From contig NZ_CP174607.1 of NCBI RefSeq assembly GCF_045999315.1, forward strand, positions 3,100,001 to 3,164,000: a DNA stretch of 64,000 nt, read 5' to 3'. Position numbers and translations under genes: made by a program. This DNA is from Peredibacter sp045999315 (lineage in GTDB: Bacteria > Bdellovibrionota > Bacteriovoracia > Bacteriovoracales > Bacteriovoracaceae). The notes beneath the pieces were generated by a model that saw only the letters and a program-made list of their open reading frames with translations, had not been told where the DNA came from and did not search any database. Shown one piece after another: positions 33,937 through 41,857 of this stretch (positions are counted from its first letter, which is position 1; each line of letters starts with the position of its first letter).

Positions 33937-34860
33937 ATGACAGTTTACACAGGTTATTTGGCCATTCATAAATTTGAGGCGGAGCTCGAGCGCGAGCTGG
34001 AGATTCGTGGTCTAAAAGTGGCCATGAAGAAAGATCGTTTATACCTGGTTGAGGGCCAGCACCCGCAGCTGATTTGGGCCCAGATGACGGCCTTCGATTT
34101 GGAGTTTATTAATATTACGTCGATTAACGATGGGGCCAAGAAGCTTAAGGCCCTGGGTCGCAATTGGGGACTCTTTACCGTGGGTCACCACCGTCGTGCT
34201 CAACTGATTCAGGATGAGCTTCCAAAAATAAATAAAAAGCCAATTCCTTTTCGCCATCCCCTGCCTTCAATGCCCATGGGATTTTGGACCCTGTGGGAGC
34301 CGGATCAAATGCTCGCCTCTCAGAAGACTTCTTCGCCATTTGCTCTAGGTGAGATGGATTTTCAGGAAGACAAGGAAATGCCGCCTTCTCGTGCTTATTT
34401 AAAACTTTGGGAATTCTTCACGGTGTACGCACCTGAAGCGATTCATGGTGGTACGAGTATTGATGTTGGTTCGTGTCCTGGTGGTTGGACGTGGGTACTT
34501 CGTACTTTGGAATTTGATAAAGTCTATTCGGTGGATAAAGCACCGATTGAAAAACGTATTATGGACCTGGGCCGCATTGATTTCAGACAAGAGAGTGCCT
34601 TCGGTCTTGATCCAAAAAACTTTGAAGAAATTGATTGGTTCTGTTCCGATATTATTTGTTATCCGGAGAGATTATTAAATCTCGTGAATCGTTTTCGTGA
34701 ATCAGGCAAAGTGAAAAACTTTGTTTGCACCATTAAGTATCAGGCAGAGACTGACTGGGAAAATACCCTGAAGTTTTTAGAGATTCCTGGTTCTCGCATT
34801 GTTCACCTTCATCACAATAAGCACGAAGTGACGTGGTTTTTGAAAGGAGCTAACTCGTGA
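33937..34860 (+). CDS. RlmM/FtsJ-like rRNA 2'-O-methyltransferase
   Basis: Start ATG 33937 (307 residues) rather than GTG 33919. The N-terminal part is a THUMP-like region. The Rossmann core has SIDVGSCPGGWTWVLRTL (motif I with the CPGGW of RlmM), and the K-D-K-E tetrad can be read: K156 (YLKLWE), D238 (CSDII), K267 (TIKYQ) and E297 (HEVTW). It would methylate a ribose, by analogy C2498 of 23S rRNA. It overlaps the next gene by 4 nt (GTGA). Confidence 0.87.
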   Translation: MTVYTGYLAIHKFEAELERELEIRGLKVAMKKDRLYLVEGQHPQLIWAQMTAFDLEFINITSINDGAKKLKALGRNWGLFTVGHHRRAQLIQDELPKINKKPIPFRHPLPSMPMGFWTLWEPDQMLASQKTSSPFALGEMDFQEDKEMPPSRAYLKLWEFFTVYAPEAIHGGTSIDVGSCPGGWTWVLRTLEFDKVYSVDKAPIEKRIMDLGRIDFRQESAFGLDPKNFEEIDWFCSDIICYPERLLNLVNRFRESGKVKNFVCTIKYQAETDWENTLKFLEIPGSRIVHLHHNKHEVTWFLKGANS

Positions 34861-36059
34861 AATATTTTTCCTTTGATAAAACACAGCGTTTAAAGCTCAC
34901 TCGTGATTTAACCAAACATATTAAGCGCGGAAACCCTTGGGTGTTTTCTGATGCGGTTGAAAAGATCAAGGCACCGGAAGGTTCTTATGTGCTTCTTATG
35001 AGTCACAAGAATGAGGTCCTGGCCCACGGCTTTTACTCTCCCAATATTAATCTTTCGTTTCGTATGCTCACCTTGGGCGATAAAAAATTTACTGATGGGA
35101 TCGTTGAAAAACGTTTTCGTCAGGCGATTGAAAATAAAAAGCACTTGTTGTCGCTGGAGAATAAATGCTTTCGTTTATTAAATGGCGAAGGTGATGAGCT
35201 GCCAGGCATGGTGGCCGATTTTTATGATGGCGTATTGGTTTTAAAACTTGATGGTGCCGCGGCCGAGGCCTTCTGGAAAAAAGAAGCAATCGCAGAATTT
35301 TTCATGCAGCAAACTGATATTCCGGTTAAGTGCGTTTACTTTAAACGTAAGAACCGCGAAGAAGAAAAGGGTCTCATCCTCGCTGGTGAATGCGAGAATT
35401 TGACTGATCTAGAGTTCCTTGAGCACGGAGTGAAGTTCCGCACGAACATCATCGATGCGGCCAAAACTGGTTTTTTCTTAGATCAACGAGAGAACAGAAA
35501 TTTTATTCGTTCGGTTTCAAAAGATAAGTCGCTCCTTAATCTCTTCGGTTATACCGGCGGATTTTCGATTTATGCGGGTCTTGGTGGTGCCTCTAGGGTC
35601 ACGACCGTCGACATCGCTCCCAACGCGATTAAGGCATCTGAGGTCAATTGGCAGATCAATTTATTGTCCCCTGAAAAACACGAGGCCTTGTGTGTAGACG
35701 CATTTGAATTTGTGGCCGAGGCCCAAAAGGCCAAGCGCCAATGGGACATCGTGATCACGGATCCTCCTAGCTTTGCTCCGAATCAGAAGGCGGTTGAATC
35801 GGCACGTGAGGCATATACGAAGATATTTGCGGATTCTTTAAGATTGGTAAAAGACGGTGGTTTCTTTGCTGCTTCAAGTTGTTCGGGACATATTAGTTTT
35901 GAAAGTTTTCTTGAGATCGTTCAAGAGGCCCTTTCAAAGTCTCGTCGTCGCGGAAAAGTGTTGTTGATCAAGGGCCAGCCGGAAGATCATCCCTTCCCTT
36001 TCGCGTTACCTGAAATGCGTTATTTGAAATTTGTCTATCTTCAGGTTTTTCAGGATTAA
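34857..36059 (+). CDS. RlmI-like rRNA (cytosine-C5) methyltransferase
   Basis: A 400-residue protein with a GTG start inside the previous stop and AAAGGAG upstream. An N-terminal PUA domain (about 10-90, HIKRGNPWVFSDAVEKI) is followed by the central EEHGVKF beta domain and the catalytic domain: KTGFFLDQRENR, LLNLFGYTGGFSIYAGLGGASRVTTVD, DIVITDPPSFAPN (motif IV), and SSCSGH with the catalytic Cys. This is the complete RlmI architecture, which makes m5C in 23S rRNA. Together with the two neighbours it forms an RNA-modification cluster. Confidence 0.9.
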   Translation: MKYFSFDKTQRLKLTRDLTKHIKRGNPWVFSDAVEKIKAPEGSYVLLMSHKNEVLAHGFYSPNINLSFRMLTLGDKKFTDGIVEKRFRQAIENKKHLLSLENKCFRLLNGEGDELPGMVADFYDGVLVLKLDGAAAEAFWKKEAIAEFFMQQTDIPVKCVYFKRKNREEEKGLILAGECENLTDLEFLEHGVKFRTNIIDAAKTGFFLDQRENRNFIRSVSKDKSLLNLFGYTGGFSIYAGLGGASRVTTVDIAPNAIKASEVNWQINLLSPEKHEALCVDAFEFVAEAQKAKRQWDIVITDPPSFAPNQKAVESAREAYTKIFADSLRLVKDGGFFAASSCSGHISFESFLEIVQEALSKSRRRGKVLLIKGQPEDHPFPFALPEMRYLKFVYLQVFQD

Positions 36060-36091
36060 TAAAGCTGCGAAGTTTTTAGCTTCAATGTAAT

Positions 36092-36120
36092 CATGGTCTC
36101 CCTTCAAAGGAGACCTCATG
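36092..36120 (+). promoter_or_regulatory. Hairpin enclosing Shine-Dalgarno and start codon
   Basis: GGTCTCC (36095-36101) pairs with GGAGACC (36109-36115) around a 7-nt loop. Flanking CATG copies extend the stem past a single bulge. The right arm contains the GGAG Shine-Dalgarno and the extension covers the ATG at 36118, so both would be hidden when folded. Confidence 0.55.
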
Positions 36121-36480
36121 AAAATCCTCTTCCTGGTTTTCACTTTCCTTGCTCTGATGCTCACCGGATACGCTCAAAGACAACCTTCGCAATACACTTG
36201 TCAGGCCTCTCACAAACACTCTGAAGTGGCCTTTACGATAGATGTGGGCACCAGTCGTATTGTTGATGTGGGCGGATGGGACATTAAGGTAGGTCTCATG
36301 CGCTCAAACAAAATGATCGAGGTCTCAGTTTCTCGTACCGTGAATGTCTTAGATGCCACTTATCGCCGAGAGGCCAAGCGCAGTTATTCTCTAAATGCTC
36401 GCGCACTTCCCGTTGAATTGGCCCATGACTTTGGTGGAAAACAGGACGTATTCAACGTCATCTGTTACCCACGAAACTAG
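36118..36480 (+). CDS. Small secreted hypothetical protein
   Basis: A 120-residue protein with a signal peptide (residues 1-19, TGYA-QR). The mature part has two cysteines (in YTCQAS and VICYPR), probably one disulfide, and is predicted to be mainly beta strands. The family is not recognised. Its ribosome-binding site is inside a hairpin, which suggests control of translation. The last 23 nt overlap the convergent putative anti-sigma gene. Confidence 0.65.
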   Translation: MKILFLVFTFLALMLTGYAQRQPSQYTCQASHKHSEVAFTIDVGTSRIVDVGGWDIKVGLMRSNKMIEVSVSRTVNVLDATYRREAKRSYSLNARALPVELAHDFGGKQDVFNVICYPRN

Positions 36481-36985
36481 TGGCCAAAAACATTTGGCTT
36501 CTCATTTTCAAGAGGACCCATTGTGCAAAAATCGCCGAAGCAATCCACATCACGTGATAGAGGATAGATTCTCCATCAAGATTTAGAGAAATATTGGTCA
36601 GCATCAGACCTCCCCAAAGGAGGGCCGGTAAAAAAATCAATGAAAACTTATAACGGTTCCAGATCCACCAAAGCTCTTCGCCTTTCATTCCAATGAAGGC
36701 CACCATAAGTCCGGCAGATAAGAACAGAGATCCACAAAAAGCAGCACAGGCCCAATCACCAATCATACGAACCACGTGGGTGATGCCATGACCTTCTACT
36801 AGTCCCAGACCAAATTGAGGACAAACTGACATTGAAAACAGGGCCCCTAAAAGCTGGTATCCCAGGAACTTTGCGATTATGGATTTTGCGTGGAAACTTA
36901 AAAGGATGTCTTTTTTAGCGAGCGATTTTAAATGCTCAGGCACACTTTCCTTTCCCGTCATAAATTCTAAAAATTCTTTATTCAT
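36458..36985 (-). CDS. Putative membrane anti-sigma factor (NrsF-like layout)
   Basis: A 175-residue protein with a short cytoplasmic N-terminus (about 35 residues) and four hydrophobic helices (about 42-60, 72-98, 112-130 and 142-158). Between helices 1 and 2 lie Cys and His residues (VCPQFG, GHGITH, WACAAFCG), a pattern suited to metal or redox sensing. It overlaps the ECF sigma gene by 8 nt, the usual sigma/anti-sigma arrangement. It is the last gene of a five-gene operon with MerP/MerT-like proteins. The anti-sigma role is inferred from position and topology, not from a clear family match. Confidence 0.6.
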   Translation of the reverse strand: MNKEFLEFMTGKESVPEHLKSLAKKDILLSFHAKSIIAKFLGYQLLGALFSMSVCPQFGLGLVEGHGITHVVRMIGDWACAAFCGSLFLSAGLMVAFIGMKGEELWWIWNRYKFSLIFLPALLWGGLMLTNISLNLDGESILYHVMWIASAIFAQWVLLKMRSQMFLATSFVGNR

Positions 36986-37481
36986 AGAGTTTGTTCCTTA
37001 AACCTCTAAGTGCTCTTGATAGACGTTGGCGGAGGTTTGTTTGTGACAGGCCAGTTTCCTGTTCTAGCTCCTCATAACTAAATCCCTCAAGATAGTATTT
37101 ACGAACCAAATCTTGCGTTTCCTTTGGAAGAGTTTGTAAAAGTTCTTCCAATCCATCATCCGTCAGGTCTTGATGATAGATTTTTTCAATCAACTCATCC
37201 TGAAACTCTTTTTTATCCAATCTTCCCAGAGATCGATATTCATCAATCAATAGGTGTTTCATCATCACAAAAAACCAAGGAGCAAAAGGCTGGTCCTGAT
37301 AAAGATTTCGCTTCTCATGCAGTTGTCGCCAGACCTTTTGATAAAAGTCTTCTGACTCCGAAGTTCTTAAACGTTTTCTGATGAACCCATACACCATCGG
37401 GGAGTATTTTTCATAAAGTTGCCCGAAAGCAACTTCGCTCCCCTGCATATATTCTCGCATTAGCTGTTCATCAGTTTTCAT
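36978..37481 (-). CDS. ECF-type RNA polymerase sigma factor
   Basis: A 167-residue sigma-70 family protein with region 2 (LYEKYSPMVYGFIRKRL, then SEDFYQKVWRQL and FFVMMKHLLIDEYR) and region 4 (LPKETQDLVRKYYLEGFSYEELEQETGLSQTNLRQRLSRALRGL). It lacks regions 1 and 3, as in ECF factors. AAAGG lies before the ATG. It is cotranscribed with metal-handling genes upstream and the putative anti-sigma downstream, so it probably controls a heavy-metal or envelope response including its own operon. Confidence 0.9.
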   Translation of the reverse strand: MKTDEQLMREYMQGSEVAFGQLYEKYSPMVYGFIRKRLRTSESEDFYQKVWRQLHEKRNLYQDQPFAPWFFVMMKHLLIDEYRSLGRLDKKEFQDELIEKIYHQDLTDDGLEELLQTLPKETQDLVRKYYLEGFSYEELEQETGLSQTNLRQRLSRALRGLRNKLYE

Positions 37482-37495
37482 AGACCTTTATTGTC

Positions 37496-37870
37496 TCACA
37501 TTAACTTCGGGAGAACAAAGGCGTAAAAGGCGCCGATCAGGTTAATGATCAAAGTCACATAAAAAAGTGGCCTAGACCAATTCTTGGTATTTTGGCAGTC
37601 TTCTCTTTTATCAATTGGGCAGACTTGTTTTTCAGCGTATTTTTGTCCGGCAAAAGACACGGCCAGCATGAAAAAACTCACTCCAAATACCAATTCTTTA
37701 TTTTCGGAAAGCCAGATGAGTTGTGGGAACTCTCCCAAAAAACTCGCTAGACTTGCTCCGAATCCCAACAGCACCAGAGTCGATGGAATCGCACAACAAA
37801 TGAGCGTTCCAAAAGACGAAAACAGACTCAGGTAGCTAATAAATTTACTTTCTTTCAATCGAAGCAACAT
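37496..37870 (-). CDS. MerT/MerC-like metal transport membrane protein
   Basis: A 124-residue protein with about four hydrophobic helices. The first contains a vicinal Cys pair followed by Pro (TLICCAIPSTLVLLGFGAS), as in MerT/MerC mercury importers; two further cysteines (VCPIDKREDC) lie on a later loop. This allows metal to be handed from a MerP-type protein. Its start overlaps the end of the MerP-like gene by 26 nt. No mercuric reductase is visible, so the metal may not be mercury. Confidence 0.72.
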   Translation of the reverse strand: MLLRLKESKFISYLSLFSSFGTLICCAIPSTLVLLGFGASLASFLGEFPQLIWLSENKELVFGVSFFMLAVSFAGQKYAEKQVCPIDKREDCQNTKNWSRPLFYVTLIINLIGAFYAFVLPKLM

Positions 37871-38117
37871 TGTATCCTGCCTCTGTAATTAGTTTTGTGA
37901 TCGTTTCATCTGAGACCTCTTGGTCGCCAGTTTCAAACTTCACAAATTTGTTAGTTAAATCTACGTTAAGGTTCTTTACTCCAGGTATGGCGGAAAACTT
38001 TTTCTGAATTCCCTGCGCACACATTGAACAAACCATTCCGCTTACTTTTACATTTACTTCAGCTGCCATAACGTTCAAGGCCCCTAACATTAAAAATACT
38101 GCCAACAACTTTTTCAT
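37845..38117 (-). CDS. MerP-like periplasmic HMA-domain metal-binding protein
   Basis: A 90-residue protein with a signal peptide (residues 1-18) and one heavy-metal-associated domain with the ferredoxin-like fold: VNVKVSGMVCSMCAQGIQKKF. The GMVCxMC motif binds soft metals such as Hg, Cu or Zn. GGAGG precedes the ATG. It would capture metal in the periplasm for the downstream MerT-like transporter. Confidence 0.87.
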   Translation of the reverse strand: MKKLLAVFLMLGALNVMAAEVNVKVSGMVCSMCAQGIQKKFSAIPGVKNLNVDLTNKFVKFETGDQEVSDETITKLITEAGYNVASIERK

Positions 38118-38124
38118 ATGCCTC

Positions 38125-38745
38125 CTAATAATGAACCATGAGGTTTAGCATCCAATCGCCGCGGGTCGAGGAGCCAATTTCCCACAATACATTCTGATAA
38201 AAGAATCTAAGCATCGGTGTGATCATGACAGTTTCATTTAAATCATCAATGACCATCCCTTGCACCATGAACCAGGTCTGAAGACTATTAAAGTCCGCAA
38301 TCGCCGGCGAAAATCCCACCCTTGCTTGGGTCATGGATAAATCCGAAAACTGATAATACTTAAGTGCAGTGTAGAGGACGCGGGTTTCCCAGTCGGCCTC
38401 AGCGCCTACAACATAATCTGCATAAGTCCCATGCGGTTTCCATTCCTGATCTCTCACCCCTAATCCTCCATGAATATAGAGGTTGGCCTGATAATCTTCG
38501 CCGTTGGCCCGCCAAAGAAGGTGATTGAGTTTTAGGAACCCCATTTCAGTATTGGCCTTGTCCTGGGAGAAGCGCCAATGATCGACTCCCACTGCGAATT
38601 TATTAGAGAAAGAGTACATGACGTAATTGTTCGAGTAATCTTCCATGTTGGCCGAACTAATGGCCCAACCGTCTTTATAAATCACCGGATGTGCAAAACT
38701 TTTAAACGAGAACAACAGAGCTGTAAGTGTGATTATTTTTTTCAT
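38125..38745 (-). CDS. Predicted outer-membrane beta-barrel protein
   Basis: A 206-residue protein with a signal peptide (residues 1-18, KSFA-HP). The mature part is a run of alternating amphipathic strands rich in Tyr and Trp and ends in an aromatic residue (LNLMVHY), as in outer-membrane barrels of 8-10 strands. The family is not recognised. It leads the metal/sigma operon, so it may be a metal-related porin or sensor barrel. Confidence 0.65.
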   Translation of the reverse strand: MKKIITLTALLFSFKSFAHPVIYKDGWAISSANMEDYSNNYVMYSFSNKFAVGVDHWRFSQDKANTEMGFLKLNHLLWRANGEDYQANLYIHGGLGVRDQEWKPHGTYADYVVGAEADWETRVLYTALKYYQFSDLSMTQARVGFSPAIADFNSLQTWFMVQGMVIDDLNETVMITPMLRFFYQNVLWEIGSSTRGDWMLNLMVHY

Positions 38746-38783
38746 GCACTCTATAACGTAGCAGGGTCCCCCTTTGTGACATC

Positions 38784-38801
38784 ACTTTCTCCGGAGAAAG
38801 T
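38784..38801. promoter_or_regulatory. 18-bp perfect palindrome in a divergent promoter region
   Basis: ACTTTCTCCGGAGAAAGT is perfectly self-complementary and is followed by AATTTTTTT. It lies between the metal operon and the HNH gene, 14 nt before the HNH -35. With no loop it is a better dimer-binding site than a terminator. Confidence 0.55.
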
Positions 38802-38815
38802 AATTTTTTTAATAC

Positions 38816-38844
38816 TTGACTAGTCCGTATCTTTTCCGTAAAAG
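38816..38844 (+). promoter_or_regulatory. Promoter of the HNH gene
   Basis: TTGACT (38816-38821), a 17-nt spacer and TAAAAG (38839-38844), followed by 7 nt and the ATG at 38852. No Shine-Dalgarno is seen, so the transcript is probably leaderless. Confidence 0.6.
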
Positions 38845-38851
38845 TTTTTAC

Positions 38852-39709
38852 ATGAAACTGAACCACGTTGCAAATAAAATTTTACTGAGTGATATAAAAA
38901 AGTTGGTGGCAGATGAACGATCTGCTCTCACTAAACTGCTTCATCATTTAAAAGAAATAGATAAGAGGAAGCTTTATTGCGACTTAAAGTATTCGTCGTT
39001 GTTTGCTTATTGCGTTCATGAATTAGGTTATGATGGAGCTTCCGCTCAAAGACGGATCGTCGCCGCGAGGGCACTAGCGGAGATGCCAGAAATTGAGCAA
39101 AAAATCGAAGATGGAAAATTAAATCTCACGAATATTTCATTAGTGAATCAATTCATTGATGATCCTGTTCAAAAACGTGAAGTCTTTAAAGATGTTGAAA
39201 ATTTAACCAAGAAAGAATGCGAACAAAAATTATTCGAAATCACCGGTAAAGAAGAGAAACCTAAAGATAAAACCAAGCGCATTTCAAAAGATAAAGTTCA
39301 AGTGGCGTTTGTTTTATCAGACGAAACTATGGCAGTGGTTGATCAGCTAAAAAATCTTTTGGGTAAAGAAATGGAGATGGATCAGCTGGTCCAGTTTATG
39401 GCGAAGGAAGCCATCAAGTCTGTGGAAAAGACGAAGTTCAAGCAAACCAAACCCCGAACTTCACTTTCTCCAGCGAAAGTAGGAAGACTAATTCCAGCGG
39501 CAGTTAAACGGGATGTGTATGCGCGAGATAAAAAATGCACTAATTGCGGGTCCACGAGGAATCTCAATTACGATCATATCCTTCCCTATTCTATGGGAGG
39601 ACCAGCGACCCGCGAGAATTTGAGATTATTGTGCTCACCATGCAATCAGCGAGCGAGGATAAAGGCGGGGCTCATGGCCCCGCCTGGAAAATTACATATC
39701 AATAAGTAG
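38852..39709 (+). CDS. HNH endonuclease domain protein
   Basis: The start is ATG 38852; the upstream TTG of the long frame is part of the -35 box. The 285-residue protein has a helical N-terminal region (1-150), a basic linker, and a C-terminal HNH nuclease: a first zinc CxxC (CTNC), NLNYDHILPYSMGGPATRENLRLLC with the DH and N of the motif, and a second CxxC (CSPC). Such HNH proteins are common, often multicopy, in Bdellovibrionota; their role (mobile-element, defence or prey-DNA nuclease) is not established. No signal peptide. The 3' end overlaps the next convergent gene by 18 nt. Confidence 0.85.
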   Translation: MKLNHVANKILLSDIKKLVADERSALTKLLHHLKEIDKRKLYCDLKYSSLFAYCVHELGYDGASAQRRIVAARALAEMPEIEQKIEDGKLNLTNISLVNQFIDDPVQKREVFKDVENLTKKECEQKLFEITGKEEKPKDKTKRISKDKVQVAFVLSDETMAVVDQLKNLLGKEMEMDQLVQFMAKEAIKSVEKTKFKQTKPRTSLSPAKVGRLIPAAVKRDVYARDKKCTNCGSTRNLNYDHILPYSMGGPATRENLRLLCSPCNQRARIKAGLMAPPGKLHINK

Positions 39710-40132
39710 ATCGTAAGAATAATTAGAAGTGCGAGATAGGCATGAATCATCGGCACTTGTTACAGAAACAGTTTTAGAGAATTTTGGCAGAATGGCCTTA
39801 AAGATCGCAACATTCAGGCCACAAGAAGGGTTACGAGGGCTACCTTTGATTGTCATACGACGAGCTTCATCACGGCCAGTAGGTTCTGGAACGTCGAAAG
39901 TGGCAACCATACGAACTGGGCCCTGCATCCAAATATCAATGCCGCCAGAGCAAGTGACGTCGATGTTTGTGGCGCCAAGAGTTTTTAGATGCTTGATGGT
40001 TTGAGATTCAGCATAGGTACAAGCGTAGAATGAGCGTCCCCAGGACTCCATTCCCCCATAGGAGATAAAAGCACGTTCAGAAGCGAATGATGAGAGCGAA
40101 AAAATCAGGGCCGTGAGAGCTAGAAACGTTTT
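39692..40132 (-). CDS. Secreted hypothetical protein
   Basis: Start at ATG 40132, preceded by GGAGG; 146 residues with a signal peptide (1-18, SFA-SE). The mature part has four cysteines (YACTYA, VTCSGG, PSCGLN and DSCLSR), likely two disulfides. The family is not recognised. The TatD gene upstream ends 28 nt before it, so the two may share a transcript. Confidence 0.65.
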   Translation of the reverse strand, partial: KTFLALTALIFSLSSFASERAFISYGGMESWGRSFYACTYAESQTIKHLKTLGATNIDVTCSGGIDIWMQGPVRMVATFDVPEPTGRDEARRMTIKGSPRNPSCGLNVAIFKAILPKFSKTVSVTSADDSCLSRTSNYSYDLLIDM

Positions 40133-40160
40133 CATAGAACCTCCAGTTGATTTAAATCGA

Positions 40161-40853
40161 CTAGTGAGTTCTAGCAAGTTTCTTGAAGTTAAGCCATACC
40201 TGAGATTTTAAGAACTCGATGTCCATGTGAAGACATTCGGCAGCACGCAGATAAATGTCGTGGATGTCGAGGTGCTTCTGAGAATCGGTTTCGAGGAACA
40301 AATTTTGGATTGGAACTGAAGGCAGAAGCTCACGCACCTGCGGAGAATTATCCAGAGATAAACCAAAGGAGAAATAACATTGAGGATGTAAGCGTAAAAA
40401 ATCTTTCATGAGAACTTCATTGCCGCGAAAATCGTGGAAGATCCACGGAGTTGTGGGTCTGCGTTCTTTCATGACTTGCAGAAAGTCTGCGCCGGCGCGG
40501 ACGTTATGAATGACTAAAGGAAGTTGATGCTTCTCGGCCAACTCCAGGTGCCACATGAACAGCTCTCGTTGCTGCTCTAGGTACTCTGGATAAGTGCGAT
40601 CAATGCCAGTTTCGCCAATGGCCCAAAGCTTGTTGCTTTCGGCGAGATTTTTTACATGGGATTTAAAATTTTCGATGTCTTCCGGAAAATCTTCCAGCCA
40701 CCAGGGGTGAACCCCTGCGGAGGTGTATTGGGTCGATCTTTCGGTTTTAAGTTCTTTTTCGGAGAGGCACTCAACACTCACAGAGGGATCATAAAAATCC
40801 CGTCTGTGAGTATGAATATCAAGATAAGGAGTCTGATTCAAAATTAGAAACAA
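40161..40853 (-). CDS. TatD-family metal-dependent hydrolase
   Basis: A 230-residue protein with the TatD metal ligands: DIHTHRRDF at the start, GETGID in the middle, PLVIHN (His), and LETD near the end. It is somewhat shorter than E. coli TatD (260). TatD-family proteins are metal-dependent deoxyribonucleases or exonucleases in the cytoplasm. The start overlaps the end of the upstream small secreted gene by 10 nt, so they are coupled. Confidence 0.87.
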   Translation of the reverse strand: MFLILNQTPYLDIHTHRRDFYDPSVSVECLSEKELKTERSTQYTSAGVHPWWLEDFPEDIENFKSHVKNLAESNKLWAIGETGIDRTYPEYLEQQRELFMWHLELAEKHQLPLVIHNVRAGADFLQVMKERRPTTPWIFHDFRGNEVLMKDFLRLHPQCYFSFGLSLDNSPQVRELLPSVPIQNLFLETDSQKHLDIHDIYLRAAECLHMDIEFLKSQVWLNFKKLARTH

Positions 40854-41143
40854 GAAATGTTGTGAGAAACGCTTTGAATTCTGTCGTTGATGTCACGAGC
40901 GTAGAATGTTCTGAAAGAAGAACCACGAGCGAAGACCCAGTCAGAATAGTATTCTGAATAAGATTTACCAGATTGAGTTCTCATCCAAAGAGTTCCATTA
41001 CAGTGAACATTTCGGGCATCATGGTTCCAAACTTGGACCTGAACTTGTGAACCGTAGTTATATACGTTGGGGAAAACGGCATCTTTTGCGGCAAACACAG
41101 AACCTGTAACCAAAAGAGCGAGAACCATCGTTAAATTTTTCAT
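40844..41143 (-). CDS. Small secreted hypothetical protein
   Basis: A 99-residue protein with a signal peptide (1-18, SVFA-AK) and GGAG before the ATG. The mature 81 residues are Tyr/Ser/Trp-rich beta strands with two cysteines (HCNG and the penultimate Cys), probably one disulfide. The family is not recognised. It is coupled to tatD downstream by a 10-nt overlap. Confidence 0.65.
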   Translation of the reverse strand: MKNLTMVLALLVTGSVFAAKDAVFPNVYNYGSQVQVQVWNHDARNVHCNGTLWMRTQSGKSYSEYYSDWVFARGSSFRTFYARDINDRIQSVSHNISCF

Positions 41144-41221
41144 TGGAATCTCCTTTTCTATAATTAAACCAATGGTTATAAAGAAGGTCTATAGATTTAT
41201 ACATTGCACGGAGTTAAAAAA

Positions 41222-41857
41222 ATGGGACTTATATCTAGTGAAATTGAAAAATATTGCATCGATCACTCAACCCGTCCAAGCGCCGATGCGAAGGCCCTCG
41301 AAGATCACACTCGCGCAGGCATTCACGGAAGCAACATGCTGATTGGTGAGATGGAAGCATCTGTGCTGACGTTCCTCATTAAACTAGGAAAAGTAAAAAA
41401 CATTGTGGAGTTTGGAACATACACCGGTTACTCCGCTTTAGTGATGGCAGAACAAATTCCGGCCGACGGAAAAGTGATTACAATTGATATCAATCCGGCC
41501 ACGACAACGATTGCCAAAGAATACTGGGCAAAGTCAGCACATGGAAAAAAGATTCAGCAAATTTTAAAACCTGGTCTCGAGGCCATGAAAGAGCTGAATG
41601 ATAAATATGATCTGGTCTTCATCGATGCGGACAAAAATAATTATTCAAATTATCTCGACTGGGCCCTTGAACACCTTTCACCGAATGGATTTATTGTTGT
41701 AGACAACACTTTATGGTCAGGAAAAATTTTAACTCCAGGACTGGATAAGCAAACTGATTCGATCATCGCTCATAATACGAAAGCAAAAAACCTCGAAGGT
41801 TATACAAAGACTCTGTTACCAATTAGAGATGGAATGTTCCTCATTCAAAAAAGCTAA
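41222..41857 (+). CDS. Class I O-methyltransferase (caffeoyl-CoA OMT-like)
   Basis: ATG 41222 has GGAG upstream; an earlier TTG at 41204 is unlikely. The 211-residue protein is of the catechol/caffeoyl-CoA O-methyltransferase group: NIVEFGTYTGYSALVMAEQIP (motif I), VITIDIN, YDLVFIDADKNNYSNYLDWAL with the metal-binding Asp, and VVDNTLWSG. Substrates would be catechol-like or hydroxyl groups; in bacteria these are often unknown. The stop shares 4 nt with a convergent small lipoprotein gene. Confidence 0.88.
   Translation: MGLISSEIEKYCIDHSTRPSADAKALEDHTRAGIHGSNMLIGEMEASVLTFLIKLGKVKNIVEFGTYTGYSALVMAEQIPADGKVITIDINPATTTIAKEYWAKSAHGKKIQQILKPGLEAMKELNDKYDLVFIDADKNNYSNYLDWALEHLSPNGFIVVDNTLWSGKILTPGLDKQTDSIIAHNTKAKNLEGYTKTLLPIRDGMFLIQKS

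Noticed and set aside
36061..36090. Terminator after the rlmI-like gene
   Set aside because: GAAG/GCTTC pairing is too short and the T-run is in the loop, not after the stem.
37496..38117. A mercury-resistance mer operon
   Set aside because: MerT- and MerP-like proteins are present but no MerA reductase or MerR regulator is seen, so the metal is left open.
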